NCBI GenBank assembly: GCA_034440635.1
Contig: JAOTON010001819.1
Span: 434,001-498,000 of the forward strand
Source: Lepas anatifera
Lineage: Eukaryota > Arthropoda > Thecostraca > Lepadidae
Length of the DNA: 64,000 nucleotides
Direction: 5' to 3'
Shown: positions 53,683 to 63,877 of the stretch, piece by piece
Layout of the letters: each line of letters opens with the position of its first letter
How positions within the stretch are numbered: the first letter of the stretch is position 1
Translations under genes and position numbers: made by a program
The notes under the pieces: generated by a model
Told to the model about the DNA's origin: nothing
What the model saw: the letters and a program-made list of their open reading frames with translations, nothing else
The model's database searches: none

Positions 53683-53780
53683 GCCCCGGTAGCTCAGTTG
53701 GTAGAGCGTCGGGTTCCGGTCCGCTGCTGAGAAGCATGCAGTGGCAGTGCATGTCCAGGCTTGGGATCGGTTCCCCTGAG
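53683..53780 (+). repeat. tRNA-derived SINE-like piece in giant C
   Basis: The best-preserved of three copies: GCCCCGGTAGCTCAGTTGG TAGAGC gives a clean A-box and D-arm, followed by a poor B-box (GATCGGTTCCCC). It could supply Pol III initiation into the array. That is inference. Confidence 0.65.
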
Positions 53781-54299
53781 ACGCTCCGGCGCTCAATCGT
53801 TTGCCCGACGTAGGTCGGCTGGCAACTGACTGATGAGAGGGTGACCTGAGCAAGGCGGCCATCCCTGTGCTTTGTGGGAGGTTAAACTTTGGCTTCTAAA
53901 TCAACCCTTCATTGTGGGCGTTGCTCGTCCGGGTGATAGGGTCGGGGTCTCCGTGACAAGTCTCCTGAGGACTTTAGTGAGACTCAGACTCCAACAGCCG
54001 TACTGGGAAGAACTTGGACGAAATTAAAAAAAAAATTAGCGCAAATAAAATTTGACCCCTTTGGCCTTTTCCAAACCCGGTTTGGCCTTTTCCCGTCGAA
54101 AAAAACGCGTAGTCCTGGGCAGCATCTCTAATCTTTAGAACATGGAATAACAAAAATTGGGAGACATTTTTTTAACACTAGCACATCTAAATTGTATTAA
54201 CGCCACCTCCAAATGGGGGTTTAATCCCCCCGAAGACACTATAATGGCCAGCACAAGAAAATCTCCCCCCCCACTGAGTGTTCCATAAAAAATGCTCTG

Positions 54300-57087
54300 C
54301 TTTGTTCTCCAGGGGGTGCCATTCCTATCCATGGGTGATTATTCTTTCCAGAGGGGCGCCTTTTTCTCCGGCGGGGGAGGGAGGGGGCGCCTTTTGCTAT
54401 CTAGGAGTGTCTGTGCTAACCGGGGGGCGCATATGATATCCAGGGACGCCGTTCTTCTGTCTTCTTCGGAGGCGCCTCTGCTGTCCAGGAGGCGCGTGCG
54501 CTATCCAGGGGCGCCTATGCTATCCAGAGGCCCAGATCCTTTACTCAGGGGGCGGGGGCGCCTTTTACTGTTCAGGGGTGCCTGTGCTAACCAGGGGCGC
54601 ATATGCTATCCCGGGGTGCCGTTGCTCTTCTTTAGGGGCGCCTCTGCCGTCCAGGGGTGCCTATGTTATCCAGAGGGTGTCTTCTGTCCATAGGGCGCTT
54701 CTGCTATCTGGGGCGCCTTTAGTATCAAAGGGCGTATTTGCTGTTCTGGGGGCGCCTTTGCTATCCAGAGGGCGCCCGTGTTGTTCAGGGAGCGCGATTG
54801 CTATTCAAGGGAGCTTATGATATCCAGAGGGGTGCCTTTGCTCTATGGGGGAGGGCGCCTCTTGTTGTACAAAAGTGCCTGTGCTAACCAGAGGGCGCCT
54901 ATGCTATCCAGGGGCGTTGTTACTCCTCAATTGGGGGTGCCTTTTCTGTCCAGGGGCACCTCTGCTGTCTAGAGGTCGCCTTTGCTATCCAGAGGGAGGC
55001 CTTTACTCAAGGGGGTGGGCGCTTTTTGCTGTCCAGGGCGCAGCTTTGATGTCAGGGGGCGCCATTCATATTTTAAAGTGTATTTTATTTTACACAGAGG
55101 GTACTACCTCTCCAGATAGGCGACGTGTCTGATTTTCTCTTGACCGGCCGGGGGCGCCGGCCAAATCCGGGGGTGCCACCCAAATCCGTGGGGGCCTCCC
55201 CGGACGAGGTCAAAACCAGGTGTGCGAAAAGATACTTTTGCACACCATCATTTTTCAATGTGTGCAACTGAACACCCTGTCCCGCGTAATCCGCCGTCCC
55301 TGCCGCCGTTGCTCTCCGGGGGGCGTCTTTTTCTCTCCAGGGAGCGCCTTTTCTATCCAAGGGCGCCTATACTATCCAGGAGAGCGCCTTTTCTCTGCGG
55401 TGGGCGCCTTTTGCTGTCCAGGGGTGCCTGTGCTAACCACGGGGCGCATGTGATATCCAGAGGCGCCGTTTCTCTTCTTCGGAGGTGCCTCGGCTATCCA
55501 GGAGGCGCCTACGCTATCCAAGAGCGCCTATGCTATCCAGATGGGTACCTTTGCTCCATGGCTGCGCCTTTTGCTTTCCAGGGTGCAGCTTAAGGGGTGC
55601 CATTCATATCTGAAAATGTCTTCCTCACAGAGGATCCTACCTCTTCAGGTAGGCGGTGATCAGGCTTGATTTTCTCTGACCGGCCGGGTGCGCCGGCCAA
55701 ATCGAGTGCCACCCAAATCCGCATCGGGGGGGAGGGGGCGCCTCTCCGGACATGGTCAAAACCAGGTGTGCAAAAATATACTTTTGCACACCATCACTTT
55801 TTCATGATGTGCAACTGCAGACCCTGTCCCACGGAATCCGCCGTCCCTTCCGCCCCTGCTCTCAAGGGAGCGCCGTTGCTATTCAAGGGAGCTTATGCTA
55901 TTCAGAGGGGGTGCTTTGCTCAATGGGGGGGGCGCCTTTTGGTGTACGGGAGTGCCTGTGCTAACCAGAGGGCGCCTATGCTATCCAGGGGCGTCGTTAT
56001 TCCTCTACTGGGGGGGTGCCTTTTTCTATCCAGGGGTGCCTCTTGCTGTCTAGGGGGCGCCTTTGCTTTCCAAGGGCGCCTATGCTATCCAGAGGGGCGC
56101 CTTTTCTCTGCGGGGGGGGTGCCTTTTGCTGTCCAGGGGTGCCTGTGCTAACCAGGGGGCGCATGGGATATCTAGGGGCGCCGTTTCTCTTCTTCCGAGG
56201 CGCCTCAGCTGTCCAGGAGGCGCCCACGCTTTTCAAGGGCGCCTATGCTATCCAGAGGGGCGCCTTTACTCAAGGGGGGGGGGCGCCTTTTGCTTTCCAG
56301 GGCGCAGCTTTGATGTCAAGGTGCGCCATTCATGTATGAAAATGTCTTTCACAGAGGATCCTACCTCTTTGGGTAGGTGGTGATTAGGCCTGATTTTCTC
56401 TGACCGGCCGGGGGCGCCGGCCAAATTCGGGGGCGCCACCCAAATCCGTGGGGGAGGGGGGTCGCCTCTCCGGACTAGGTCAAAACCAGGTGTGCGAGAA
56501 GATACTTTTGCACACAAACATTTTTTCATGGTGTGCAACTGCAGACCCTGTCCTGCGGAATCCGCCGTCCCTGCCGCCGTTGTTCTCCGGGGGGTGTCTT
56601 TTTCTCTCCAGGAGGCACCTCTGCTCTCCAGGGGGCGCCTTACATACCCAAGGGCGCCTATGTTATCCAGGGGGCGCCAATTCTCTGCGGGGGGCGCCTT
56701 TTGCTGTCCAGGGGGCGCATGTGATGTCCAGGGGCGCCATTTCTCTTCTCCGGAGGCACCTCGGCTTCCAGGAGGTGCCTACGCTATCCAAGGGCGCCTT
56801 TGCTACCCAGAGGGACGCCTTTACTCAAGGGGGGCGCATTTTGCTGCCCAGGGCGCGACTATGATGTAAGGGGGCGCCATTCATATATGAAAATGTATAT
56901 CTTTCATAGAGGATCCTACCTCTTCAGGTAGGCGGTAACTAGGCTTGATTTTCTCTGACCGGCCGGGGGCGCCGGCTGAGGCTGGGGGAGGGGCGCCTCC
57001 TGGACAAAGACAAAACAAGGGGTGCAAAAAGATACTTTTGCACCACTTGAAAAAAATCGAGTAGTGCAACTGCACCACTTGCACCCT
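54300..57087 (+). repeat. GGCGCC array with four terminal modules (end 2 of giant C)
   Basis: Units of about 20 bp as in A. TIR copies lie at 55286-55302, 55833-55849, 56557-56573 and the true end 57088-57104, spaced 547, 724 and 531 bp. Inner modules carry GTGTGC-type palindromes; the outermost carries GTGGTGC-type. Confidence 0.9.
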
Positions 57088-57104
57088 GGAATCCGCCGTC
57101 CCTG

Positions 57105-58640
57105 CCTGGGGCACGAAACTGCTCACAAATAAGGAACTCCTGCAAATACGCGACTAACACAACAGCTTCAGTTTCTGCACGATATTCTTAGACCACAAGG
57201 GGCCCAGACAGACCACATAGGGCCTGAGTACACCAAAGGGGCCGGGCAGACCACAGGAACCCAGAAAACCATAGGACGCCGGTAAACCCAAAAGGGGCCC
57301 GAGTAGACCACACACAGCCAGCAATTTGGCTGGACTCTGCCCGATATATGCTGGGCTTTGACTGGGCAGAGCCCGCGTACATGGGCTCAGCCCAGGTCCG
57401 GCTCCGCTCCGTCTGGGCAGAGCCCATGGTCAAGCAAGACCGGGCTCTACCGCTCGGGCAAGTTGTCATCCCCCGATCTAATGTCGGGCTCAGCCCGAGT
57501 CTATGTGGCTCAGCTATGAGTCTTAGGGCTCGGGCAGAGCCCGACCCAGCCCGCTCTGGGCCCGGTCGAAATTGCTGACTGGGCAGCGGGTCCGGGCAGA
57601 CCACACGGGGCCTGGACAGATGAAAGGACCCGGGCAGACCACAGGGACCCGAGCTGAACACAGGGGCCGGGCTAACCACAGAGAGGCCCCAGTCTGGAAA
57701 GTATGGCAGCAGACCTGACGAGTCCGCACCAGCCCTGTAGATTTTTCGCACCACCAGCAGCCTAAAATTCACACCAATCATTGGTGAGAAATTTCACTGA
57801 ACCGGAAATTTCGATGTTTTTACCAGTTTCTCCCTTCTCAGATCTCTGTAGGTGTTTGATTTGAGCTCCCTCGCACCATACAGCAAAAGTGGGCACTTGT
57901 TTGCTCCAAGTTCGAACCACCTGAAGGGTGTCCGCACCACGAGATCTCGCCAAAAGTGCCGAACTTTGCAGACTGGGAGGGGCCCGGGCAAACCACAGAG
58001 GGCCCGCGCAGACAAAGGGGGCCCCGAACGGACAAAAGGGGGTCCGCAGAGGCCACACAGAGGCCCGGACAGGCCAAAAGGGTTCCGGGAAAACCACAGG
58101 AGGCCCGGGCAGACCACAAGGGGCTCGATCAGAACAAAATAGGCACTAGCAGACAAGGGGTCCGTGCAGACCAAATGGGACCCGGCCAGTCTGCAAAGTA
58201 TGGCAGCAGGCCAGACGAGTCGCACCAGCCATCCAAAATTATCGCACCACCAGCCTAAAAAATTCTCACCAATCTGCCAGATACTAGGGAGAAAAACGCA
58301 CACATTCCTACCCACACGATGCAATACTACCTCTCTTATTAGTTAGTTAAGGACTTTATAAGGCCCCCTCCTGTGTCTTCCTAACTATTCAGTCATTATT
58401 TTTTTTTAGTTTTCAGTGTCAACTTCCTCGCACCAGTCTTGCAAATTTTCACCAGGCTGATAAAATTCGCACCACTCGCTCCTGTCTCCAAGGGCACTCG
58501 CACCGACGAGATCTCGTCGAAAATGCCATACTTTGCACACTGGGGCCCGGGCAGAGCACAGGGGACCGGACAGGCCACAGGGGGCCCGATCAGACCAATA
58601 GGGGCCCGGGATACCACAGGGGCCCGCATGGCAAGCATGG
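57105..58640 (+). repeat. GGCCCGG array element, right part
   Basis: Degenerate units of about 22 bp, GGGCCCGGGCAGACCACAG, occur at 57190-57310, 57590-57680, 57970-58170 and 58545-58635. Between them are modules of about 250 bp rich in CGCACCAC, CACCAATC and GACGAGATCTCG words, repeated with variation (57690-57960, 58185-58270, 58440-58540). The alternation of array and module resembles the giants' end 2 but the sequence is unrelated. Confidence 0.75.
57319..57577. mobile_element. Probable 259-bp MITE with CAGCAATTT termini
   Basis: Starts CAGCAATTTGGC and ends CGAAATTGCTG, inverted termini; the interior has many GGGCTCAGCCC-like and GGGCAGAGCCC words. No matching 8-bp flanks were found, so the call rests on the termini and the clear difference from the surrounding array. 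Confidence 0.5.
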
Positions 58641-58877
58641 CAGAGGCTGGTTGCAGTTACACGAACCGCATCCATGGCAGGCCCGTCTGCATCCACAGGG
58701 TATTAACAACTGGGAGTAGGGACCCGGCTGCAGCCACCAGGGGGCGGGGCGAATGGGGTGGCCACCAGGGGGGGGGCGAATGGGGCAGCCACCCCTTAAA
58801 CCCAAGAGCCTCTGAGGACGAAATGCGGCCCCCAAACCCTCCCCTCCCCCAGGATGCGACGATTGGTCGCCCTTTGG
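58641..58877. other. GC-rich link between array and CR1-like element
   Basis: Contains GGGCGAATGGGG units and CCCCCAGGATGCGA, the latter like a word near 18810-18820. With 60214-60310 it formed one older element before the retrotransposon insertion. No gene. Confidence 0.45.
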
Positions 58878-60213
58878 TTCAGATTCAGATTTATTCAAAC
58901 AAGATCCACTTCAAAGGGCTTTTCACTTGTCCACGTCAAACTGTAAATAAAGAGGAAAAAGGGATCACAACCTAAAATACACACATGCATGGCCATAAAC
59001 ATTCAATATCGATCGACACTTCGCATCATTTGCCAACCAGAAATCGAGCGCACGTTCGTCCCTATTCAGCACCACGGCGTGTCAGCACCGCTCTCAGATC
59101 TTGTCGAAAGTGGGGTGCACCAGGTCGTATTCCTATTTGGTTGAGTTTAGATACGCCTCTGTAACACAAACGGCGGCGACCGACCTCAGAGCGTATCGGC
59201 GGCAGAGTCCACGCGCTGGCATTGCGGGTGTCGTGGCTGTGCACCTCACTCCCCCGCAGTCCAAAAGTCTGTCTAATGTGTGCGGGTAGTCCCGTCACCA
59301 CAGTTCGGTTCACAGCGGTAGCAGTGTGGTATTGGATTAGAAGTTCGGCAGTGAGCCAGCCAAGCTGCTTAACAGCATCCGAAACATGATCATGACGCCG
59401 GCGCCCGGTCACAACGCGCGCTGCGAAGTTGATAATTTTCTGTACCCGATGGATCTGGACTTTTCCACACGAGCCGTATATAGATAAACAGTAACGCACA
59501 ATGGAGAAAACAAGTGCCTCGACGATAGTCTTAAGGGCAGCTCGCGGTATAACATGTCTGGCATGACTCAGTGCTAACAAAACTCCGGTACACTTACGCG
59601 ATAAAACATCAATGTGTGATTGGTAATTTAGATGTCGATCGATGCTTAGGCCCAAGTTCTGAACAACTCTGGAGTCAGGTATTGTGGTGCCGCAAAAATT
59701 TAAAGAAATTGGGGGTATGTCACGCAGCATAGCTGGTGTATCAAGTACTAACATCTTTGTTTTTTTGGCGTTAAGTTTCATGCCGTTCTGACAAAACCAC
59801 TGGTGCATGGAGCACAGAGCAGCCTGGATGCGGGTAACGACCTGCTGGATATTACCTTTCTTGCCGCTGACAAGAACCTGTGTGTCGTCAGCGTACTGCA
59901 CGACTGTGACATCGCTGCCGACACACAAACTCAGGTCGTTAGCATACAGCATGTACATCAAACATGATAATGACCCTCCCTGGAAAACACCAATGTTATT
60001 ATCCCGAATTTTTGATTTGATACCACGCATCTGAACTTGCTGGGTGTGGCCCTCAAGGTAGCTGCGGAACCAGCTGGTTTCTATACCGTAAAGGTTAAGT
60101 TTATCAAGTAATTTTGAGTGCGGCACTACATCAAAACATTTCGAAAGATCCAAGAGTACCAGAATTGAAATTTTACCTTCTTGCATAGCCTGAAGAGCTA
60201 CGTCAGTGATCAC
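58878..60213 (-). mobile_element. CR1/Jockey-like non-LTR element, 5'-truncated
   Basis: The 3' end on the minus strand is AATAAA followed by TCTGAATCTGAA (58878-58896), a short terminal repeat instead of poly-A, as in CR1-type elements. Flanks share TTTGG (about 58873-58877 and near 60217-60222). The broken-up surrounding sequence matches 18592-18612, so it was inserted into an older repeat. Confidence 0.8.
59062..60213 (-). CDS. CR1/Jockey-like reverse transcriptase (open, 5'-truncated)
   Basis: 383 codons without a stop. Motif A is ILVLLDLSKCFDVV, motif B is FQGGSLSCLMYMLYANDLS, motif C is VVQYADDTQVL and the thumb is QNLGLSIDRHLNYQSH. The C-terminal part has the RRRHDHVSDAVKQLGWL region seen in this group. 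There is no RNase H, unlike NLTR-1. The endonuclease and first RT motifs are absent because of 5' truncation; the apparent start is a GTG at the edge. The motif B start (normally PQG) is FQG. An undamaged frame suggests a rather recent insertion. Confidence 0.88.
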   Translation of the reverse strand: MITDVALQAMQEGKISILVLLDLSKCFDVVPHSKLLDKLNLYGIETSWFRSYLEGHTQQVQMRGIKSKIRDNNIGVFQGGSLSCLMYMLYANDLSLCVGSDVTVVQYADDTQVLVSGKKGNIQQVVTRIQAALCSMHQWFCQNGMKLNAKKTKMLVLDTPAMLRDIPPISLNFCGTTIPDSRVVQNLGLSIDRHLNYQSHIDVLSRKCTGVLLALSHARHVIPRAALKTIVEALVFSIVRYCLSIYGSCGKVQIHRVQKIINFAARVVTGRRRHDHVSDAVKQLGWLTAELLIQYHTATAVNRTVVTGLPAHIRQTFGLRGSEVHSHDTRNASAWTLPPIRSEVGRRRLCYRGVSKLNQIGIRPGAPHFRQDLRAVLTRRGAE

Positions 60214-60680
60214 AAACTTTTGGGTGAAAAGTGCGCCCTTCGGGTGGCTAAGTGCCGCCCTGTCCCCTGAGGCTTTACCCCTCCCCTCCCCTTACCCAAA
60301 TTCTAGATACGTCACTGGCGGCCATAGGGGGCAAAAGATTCTCCAAGTCTTGGTATTTAGCCATCAGGGGAGCCGGACAGGGGATCATCACTCATTAGGG
60401 ATTCAGCCCGACAGGAGCTAATAGCAAACAATCACTTCACTTGCCATTCAACACTGCGCATCGGAGCACGATTTGGATTGACACGAAAAGCCCAAACGTA
60501 AAATCCAAATCAGAGCCTAACGAAACTTTTCCAGAGTAGACACAAGCCGATTGAATCATAAGCATGCCAATTTTACTGTTCAAGGCAAGCTTTGTGCAAA
60601 TCATTCGCCTCGGCGAATGCGACAAGAGAGCCAGGAGCATGCCTTAGCTTCCTTCGCGCTGCGCTGACAAGCCCGGGAAA
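60214..60680. other. Older repeat remnant and unclassified sequence
   Basis: 60214-60310 (GGGTGAAAAGTGCGCC ... AATTCTAGATACGTCACTG) matches the region 18600-18680 plus 18950-18965 of giant A. The rest holds no supported gene. Confidence 0.5.
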
Positions 60681-61533
60681 TTAACACGCGCATTGACGGG
60701 GGTCTGAGCCACCTTCGCATTGACGGGGGGGGCGGGTACACCGCCCCCCCTAAGATCTCGAGAACCACGGTAGGTAGCGAAAAACGGTAAACGGTGTTGG
60801 GCTGCCCATCCACTTCTCCATCGAAAACATTTGAACCATTTTTTTGTCAGGTCACATTTAAGGTCACGAGAGGTCAAAACATGCCCGTCATAGGGATAAC
60901 ATGTAAAATTCAGTTTTTCGGGCATTACATCTGAACAAATAAACATAGAGCAAAACGACTTAAACTATATGAATCCTCTTAGCAAGCCGAATCGAATGAT
61001 ATATAATTTGACCTTGCTAGGTCAAATCAAGGATTTGACCTGACCTGAGGTCAGGTCAGGGTCAAATTATATAAATGCATATCATTAGAACCGAAAAGCC
61101 CAGGCGAGTCTAATGCAGCTAAAATAAATGCTCTATCACCATCCGTTACTGAGTTATTCCGTAAAAACCATTTTTCCCATGTATTTCCAATGGAGAGGTC
61201 ATGCCTTGTACCTGACCTTAGGTCAACGATATCAAAAATACCGGAATATATGTTAGAGAACTCGGTGGGGCCATTATGTGATATGAGTTTCAATCGGATA
61301 AGTTCACCCCGCTCCGACTTATGCTATCTTAAACTTTTTTTGAGGTCGGGTCACTTGACCTGTACTGGTGACCTGACCTGAGATGACCTAACCTTAAAAT
61401 TTTCACAGAAGTTGTAAAAATGATGAGGGAAAAGGTATACCAAGTACGGCGGCGCGTAGCGCCGCCGTTTTTCTACTATCTCCGAAAAACCCGAGGGGGG
61501 CGGGTACCCGCCCCCCGTCAATGCGCGTGTTAA
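60681..61533. mobile_element. TTAA element, J family copy 2 (853 bp)
   Basis: TTAA at 60681-60684 and 61530-61533; inverted termini CACGCGCATTGACGGGGG and CCCCCGTCAATGCGCGTG. Both ends carry GGGTACCCGCC-like palindromes. I count 16 perfect AGGTCA/TGACCT words, including TGACCTGACCTGAGGTCA with overlapping sites. No transposase frame. Confidence 0.92.
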
Positions 61534-61945
61534 GAGGCTACCATTTGCCGGCGGACGCACATTATTTAATCCAGATTTGACGACAAGATTTGATACACTT
61601 TTTGACAGACAAATTTAAGAGACTTAAATTTGTCTGTATTTAAAATTCCACTAGAACAAACAAAAATGGAAAACTTCATGCACATTTCTGACAAAAATGC
61701 CTAGAAATATATCAATGAAGAAAAGTAGTGCCGGCGGAGAGATGCAAAAATAACAAACATGTCAATTTATTAAACCAGTACTTATCGGACCGGGCCCGGC
61801 TGCGCACGGTGGGGGGGTGGTGAACTACAGGGGGTCGTAGGCAAGGCAAGGAGCCCGGCTAGAGTCAGAGAAGGTCTGGGTAGCCCAGAGGGAGCCTGAA
61901 ATTATAGCACGGGTTCCCGGATACAGCGAAGTGGGAAGAGTGGAA
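61534..61945. other. Unclassified AT-rich sequence
   Basis: No gene or terminal repeat is supported. Confidence 0.4.
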
Positions 61946-62118
61946 TTAGGGGCGGATTCAGGCCGATGGTGGGGGAGGGAGGCAACGGGGCCCCAAATTG
62001 TGAAAAAACATATGGTTTTTGTTTGAAGAAACTCCGTAAAAATTGGTAAAATCGGGGGATTTGGGGAGGGCATCAAATCCCCCAATTTTACCTTTACCCC
62101 CCCCTGGATCCGCTAGTG
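61946..62118. mobile_element. Probable small MITE (GGCGGATTCAGG termini)
   Basis: TAGGGGCGGATTCAGG on the left and CCTGGATCCGCTAGTG on the right are inverted and resemble the CATAGGCGGATCCAGG family. The interior has an imperfect inverted repeat (AATTGGTAAAATCGGGGGAT with its complement). No clean target duplication. Confidence 0.5.
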
Positions 62119-63190
62119 CTGTGGTTCCTTGCAGACCACAGGGACACGGACAAACCATAGGAGCCCGGGCAAATTGCAAGGGGCCGGGCAGACCGCAGGG
62201 GGCTGGGTAGACCACACGGGGCCCGAGCAGACCACAGAGGGCCCGGGCAGACTAAAAGGAGCCCAGACCGCCCACAAGGGGCGCGGGCAGACCACAGGGA
62301 CCCGGGCGGACCACACAGGACCCAGGCACACTACAAAAAGCCCATACCACCTACAAAGGCCCCGGGCAGACTAAAAGGGACCAAGGCAGAATACAAGGAG
62401 CCCGGTTGCAGTCACAGAGGAACCAAAAAGGTTCCGAGACTGCCAGAAATAGGGCCCCGGATGCAGTCAAAATGGGCCTGAGAATATCGTTAGGGGCCCG
62501 TTTGCGGACACAGCGATTATGGGTGGCCCTAAAGGGGACCGCACCCAAGCAAGCATGCCAGGGAGCCCGACCGCAGCCACAGCAAGCCCAGATAGACCAC
62601 GGGGCCCCGCACTCATGGCAAGGGCGCCTCCTGGACCACAGGGAGCCCGGTTGCAGTCACAGGGGGCTCGGGTGGATCACAGGCGCCCGGTTGCGGTGAC
62701 AGGGGCTCGGGCGGATCACAGAGGGCTCGGTTGCAGTCACAGGAGCCCGGGTGGATCACAGGGGGCCCGGCTAGATCACAGGGGCCCGGTTGCAGTCACA
62801 GGGGTGCGGATGGATGAAAGAGGGGCCCGGTTGCAATCACAGGGGGCCGGATAGATTACAGGGGTCCCGGCTGCAGTCACAGAGGGCCCAGGTGGATTAC
62901 AGGGGGCCCGGTTGCAGTCCACAGGGGGCCCGGGTGGATCACAGAGGGCCCGGTTGGATGACAGGAGGCCCGAGACTGCCGGAATTAGGGACCCGGCTGC
63001 AGTCAAAGTGGGCCTGAAAAAATATCGTTAGGGACCCGGTTGCGGACACCGAGGTTAAAGGTGGCACACAGGGCACCCGCAAGCATGCCAGGGAGCCTGG
63101 CCTCAGCCAAAGCTAGCCCAAGTAGACCACTGGGGCCCGGAATCGTGGCAGGGGCCCGGCTCTGTCCGCAGGGGCCCGCAACTTGGGATT
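62119..63190 (+). repeat. Second GGCCCGG array, with alternating dimer units
   Basis: Dozens of 19-23-bp units with a GGGCCCGG core. At 62640-62970 they alternate between a TTGCAGTCACAG type and a TGGATCACAG type, a dimeric higher-order repeat of about 40 bp. Words such as CAAGCATGCCAGGGAGCC occur twice (62550 and 63080), giving a still larger period of about 530 bp. Confidence 0.85.
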
Positions 63191-63877
63191 GGGGGGGACT
63201 CGTCGGGTCATTGGGGGGTTCTCCGAGCATTGGGGGGGGGCTCGAGCCCCCAAATATATGGAAACTTGCGCCCCTGGGTCAGACTTTTCTTTCTCTGCCA
63301 TTGCTAGATCTTCGCCGGCTCTACATACCACACACACTGAACTTGATCCGCCTACTTCAGACAGTTTGAGCGTATGAAAGTAGTACCGCAGCAGTTCGTA
63401 AAAATACGTCATTTGAAAGATATATCAGTAATTACAGCATAAAAAATTGCAAAACAAATACTGTTAAACACTTGGTTGCTTCTAATTATCGTATATAACG
63501 TTTTCTTCCCGAAAATATTTACTTCATAACATTCCCGGCTGCGCAGAAGACGTAAACAACAAAATCGTCATTCATTTCTACGCTTTGCTCAGCGATGTTA
63601 CCGTTAATATGCCGCGATTTCTCCGCGTAATTTAGTGCGTGTTTTCAAGGATTTGACACTGGTAAGTGTGCTAAATACTTGAAATATGTTCCATACTACC
63701 CTAAAAATGCATTAGAATGTCACCGTTTGTATAGAAAATTTTTCAGAGCGATGGCCGCCTTTAGCGAAGTGCTCCAATACGGAACAAATCGCTAAGATTG
63801 GCTCCTATAATTAGAGCTCGCACTGTTTTTCAACAACTAGGATGATCCATGAGAGTCCATTGGTTTCCTACTCACAC
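63191..63877. other. Array edge and unclassified sequence
   Basis: AAACTTGCGCCCCTG at 63265-63279 is the complement of the terminus beside the minisatellite at 45052 and probably ends the array-bearing element. From 63290 on the sequence is AT-rich with no supported gene. Confidence 0.45.

Larger units (their letters stand above)
48474..57104 (+). mobile_element. Giant hAT-like TIR element C (8631 bp)
   Basis: The termini are CAGAGACGGCGGATTCCA and its near-complement ending CCGCCGTCCCTG, with a perfect 8-bp duplication CCTGGGGC. This is the most complete copy for the retro-fossil region and has the most terminal modules (four). Order: end 1 (48474-48800), plus-strand RT and RNase H fossil (48790-50780), minus-strand RT and RNase H fossil (52288-50781), spacer, MITE (53043-53322), tRNA-like piece (53683-53780), array (54300-57087). 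No transposase gene is visible. Confidence 0.93.

Noticed and set aside
53683..53780. Functional tRNA gene
   Set aside because: Only the D-arm and A-box are good; acceptor, anticodon and T stems do not form.
12364..57104. Giant elements as Polintons/Mavericks
   Set aside because: The 8-bp rather than 6-bp duplications, short CAG-type TIRs, and absence of polymerase B, integrase or capsid genes argue against it.
57188..58324. Overlapping 100-200-codon frames around the GGCCCGG array
   Set aside because: Frames on both strands cover the same GC-rich units and lack any motif; they come from repeat composition.
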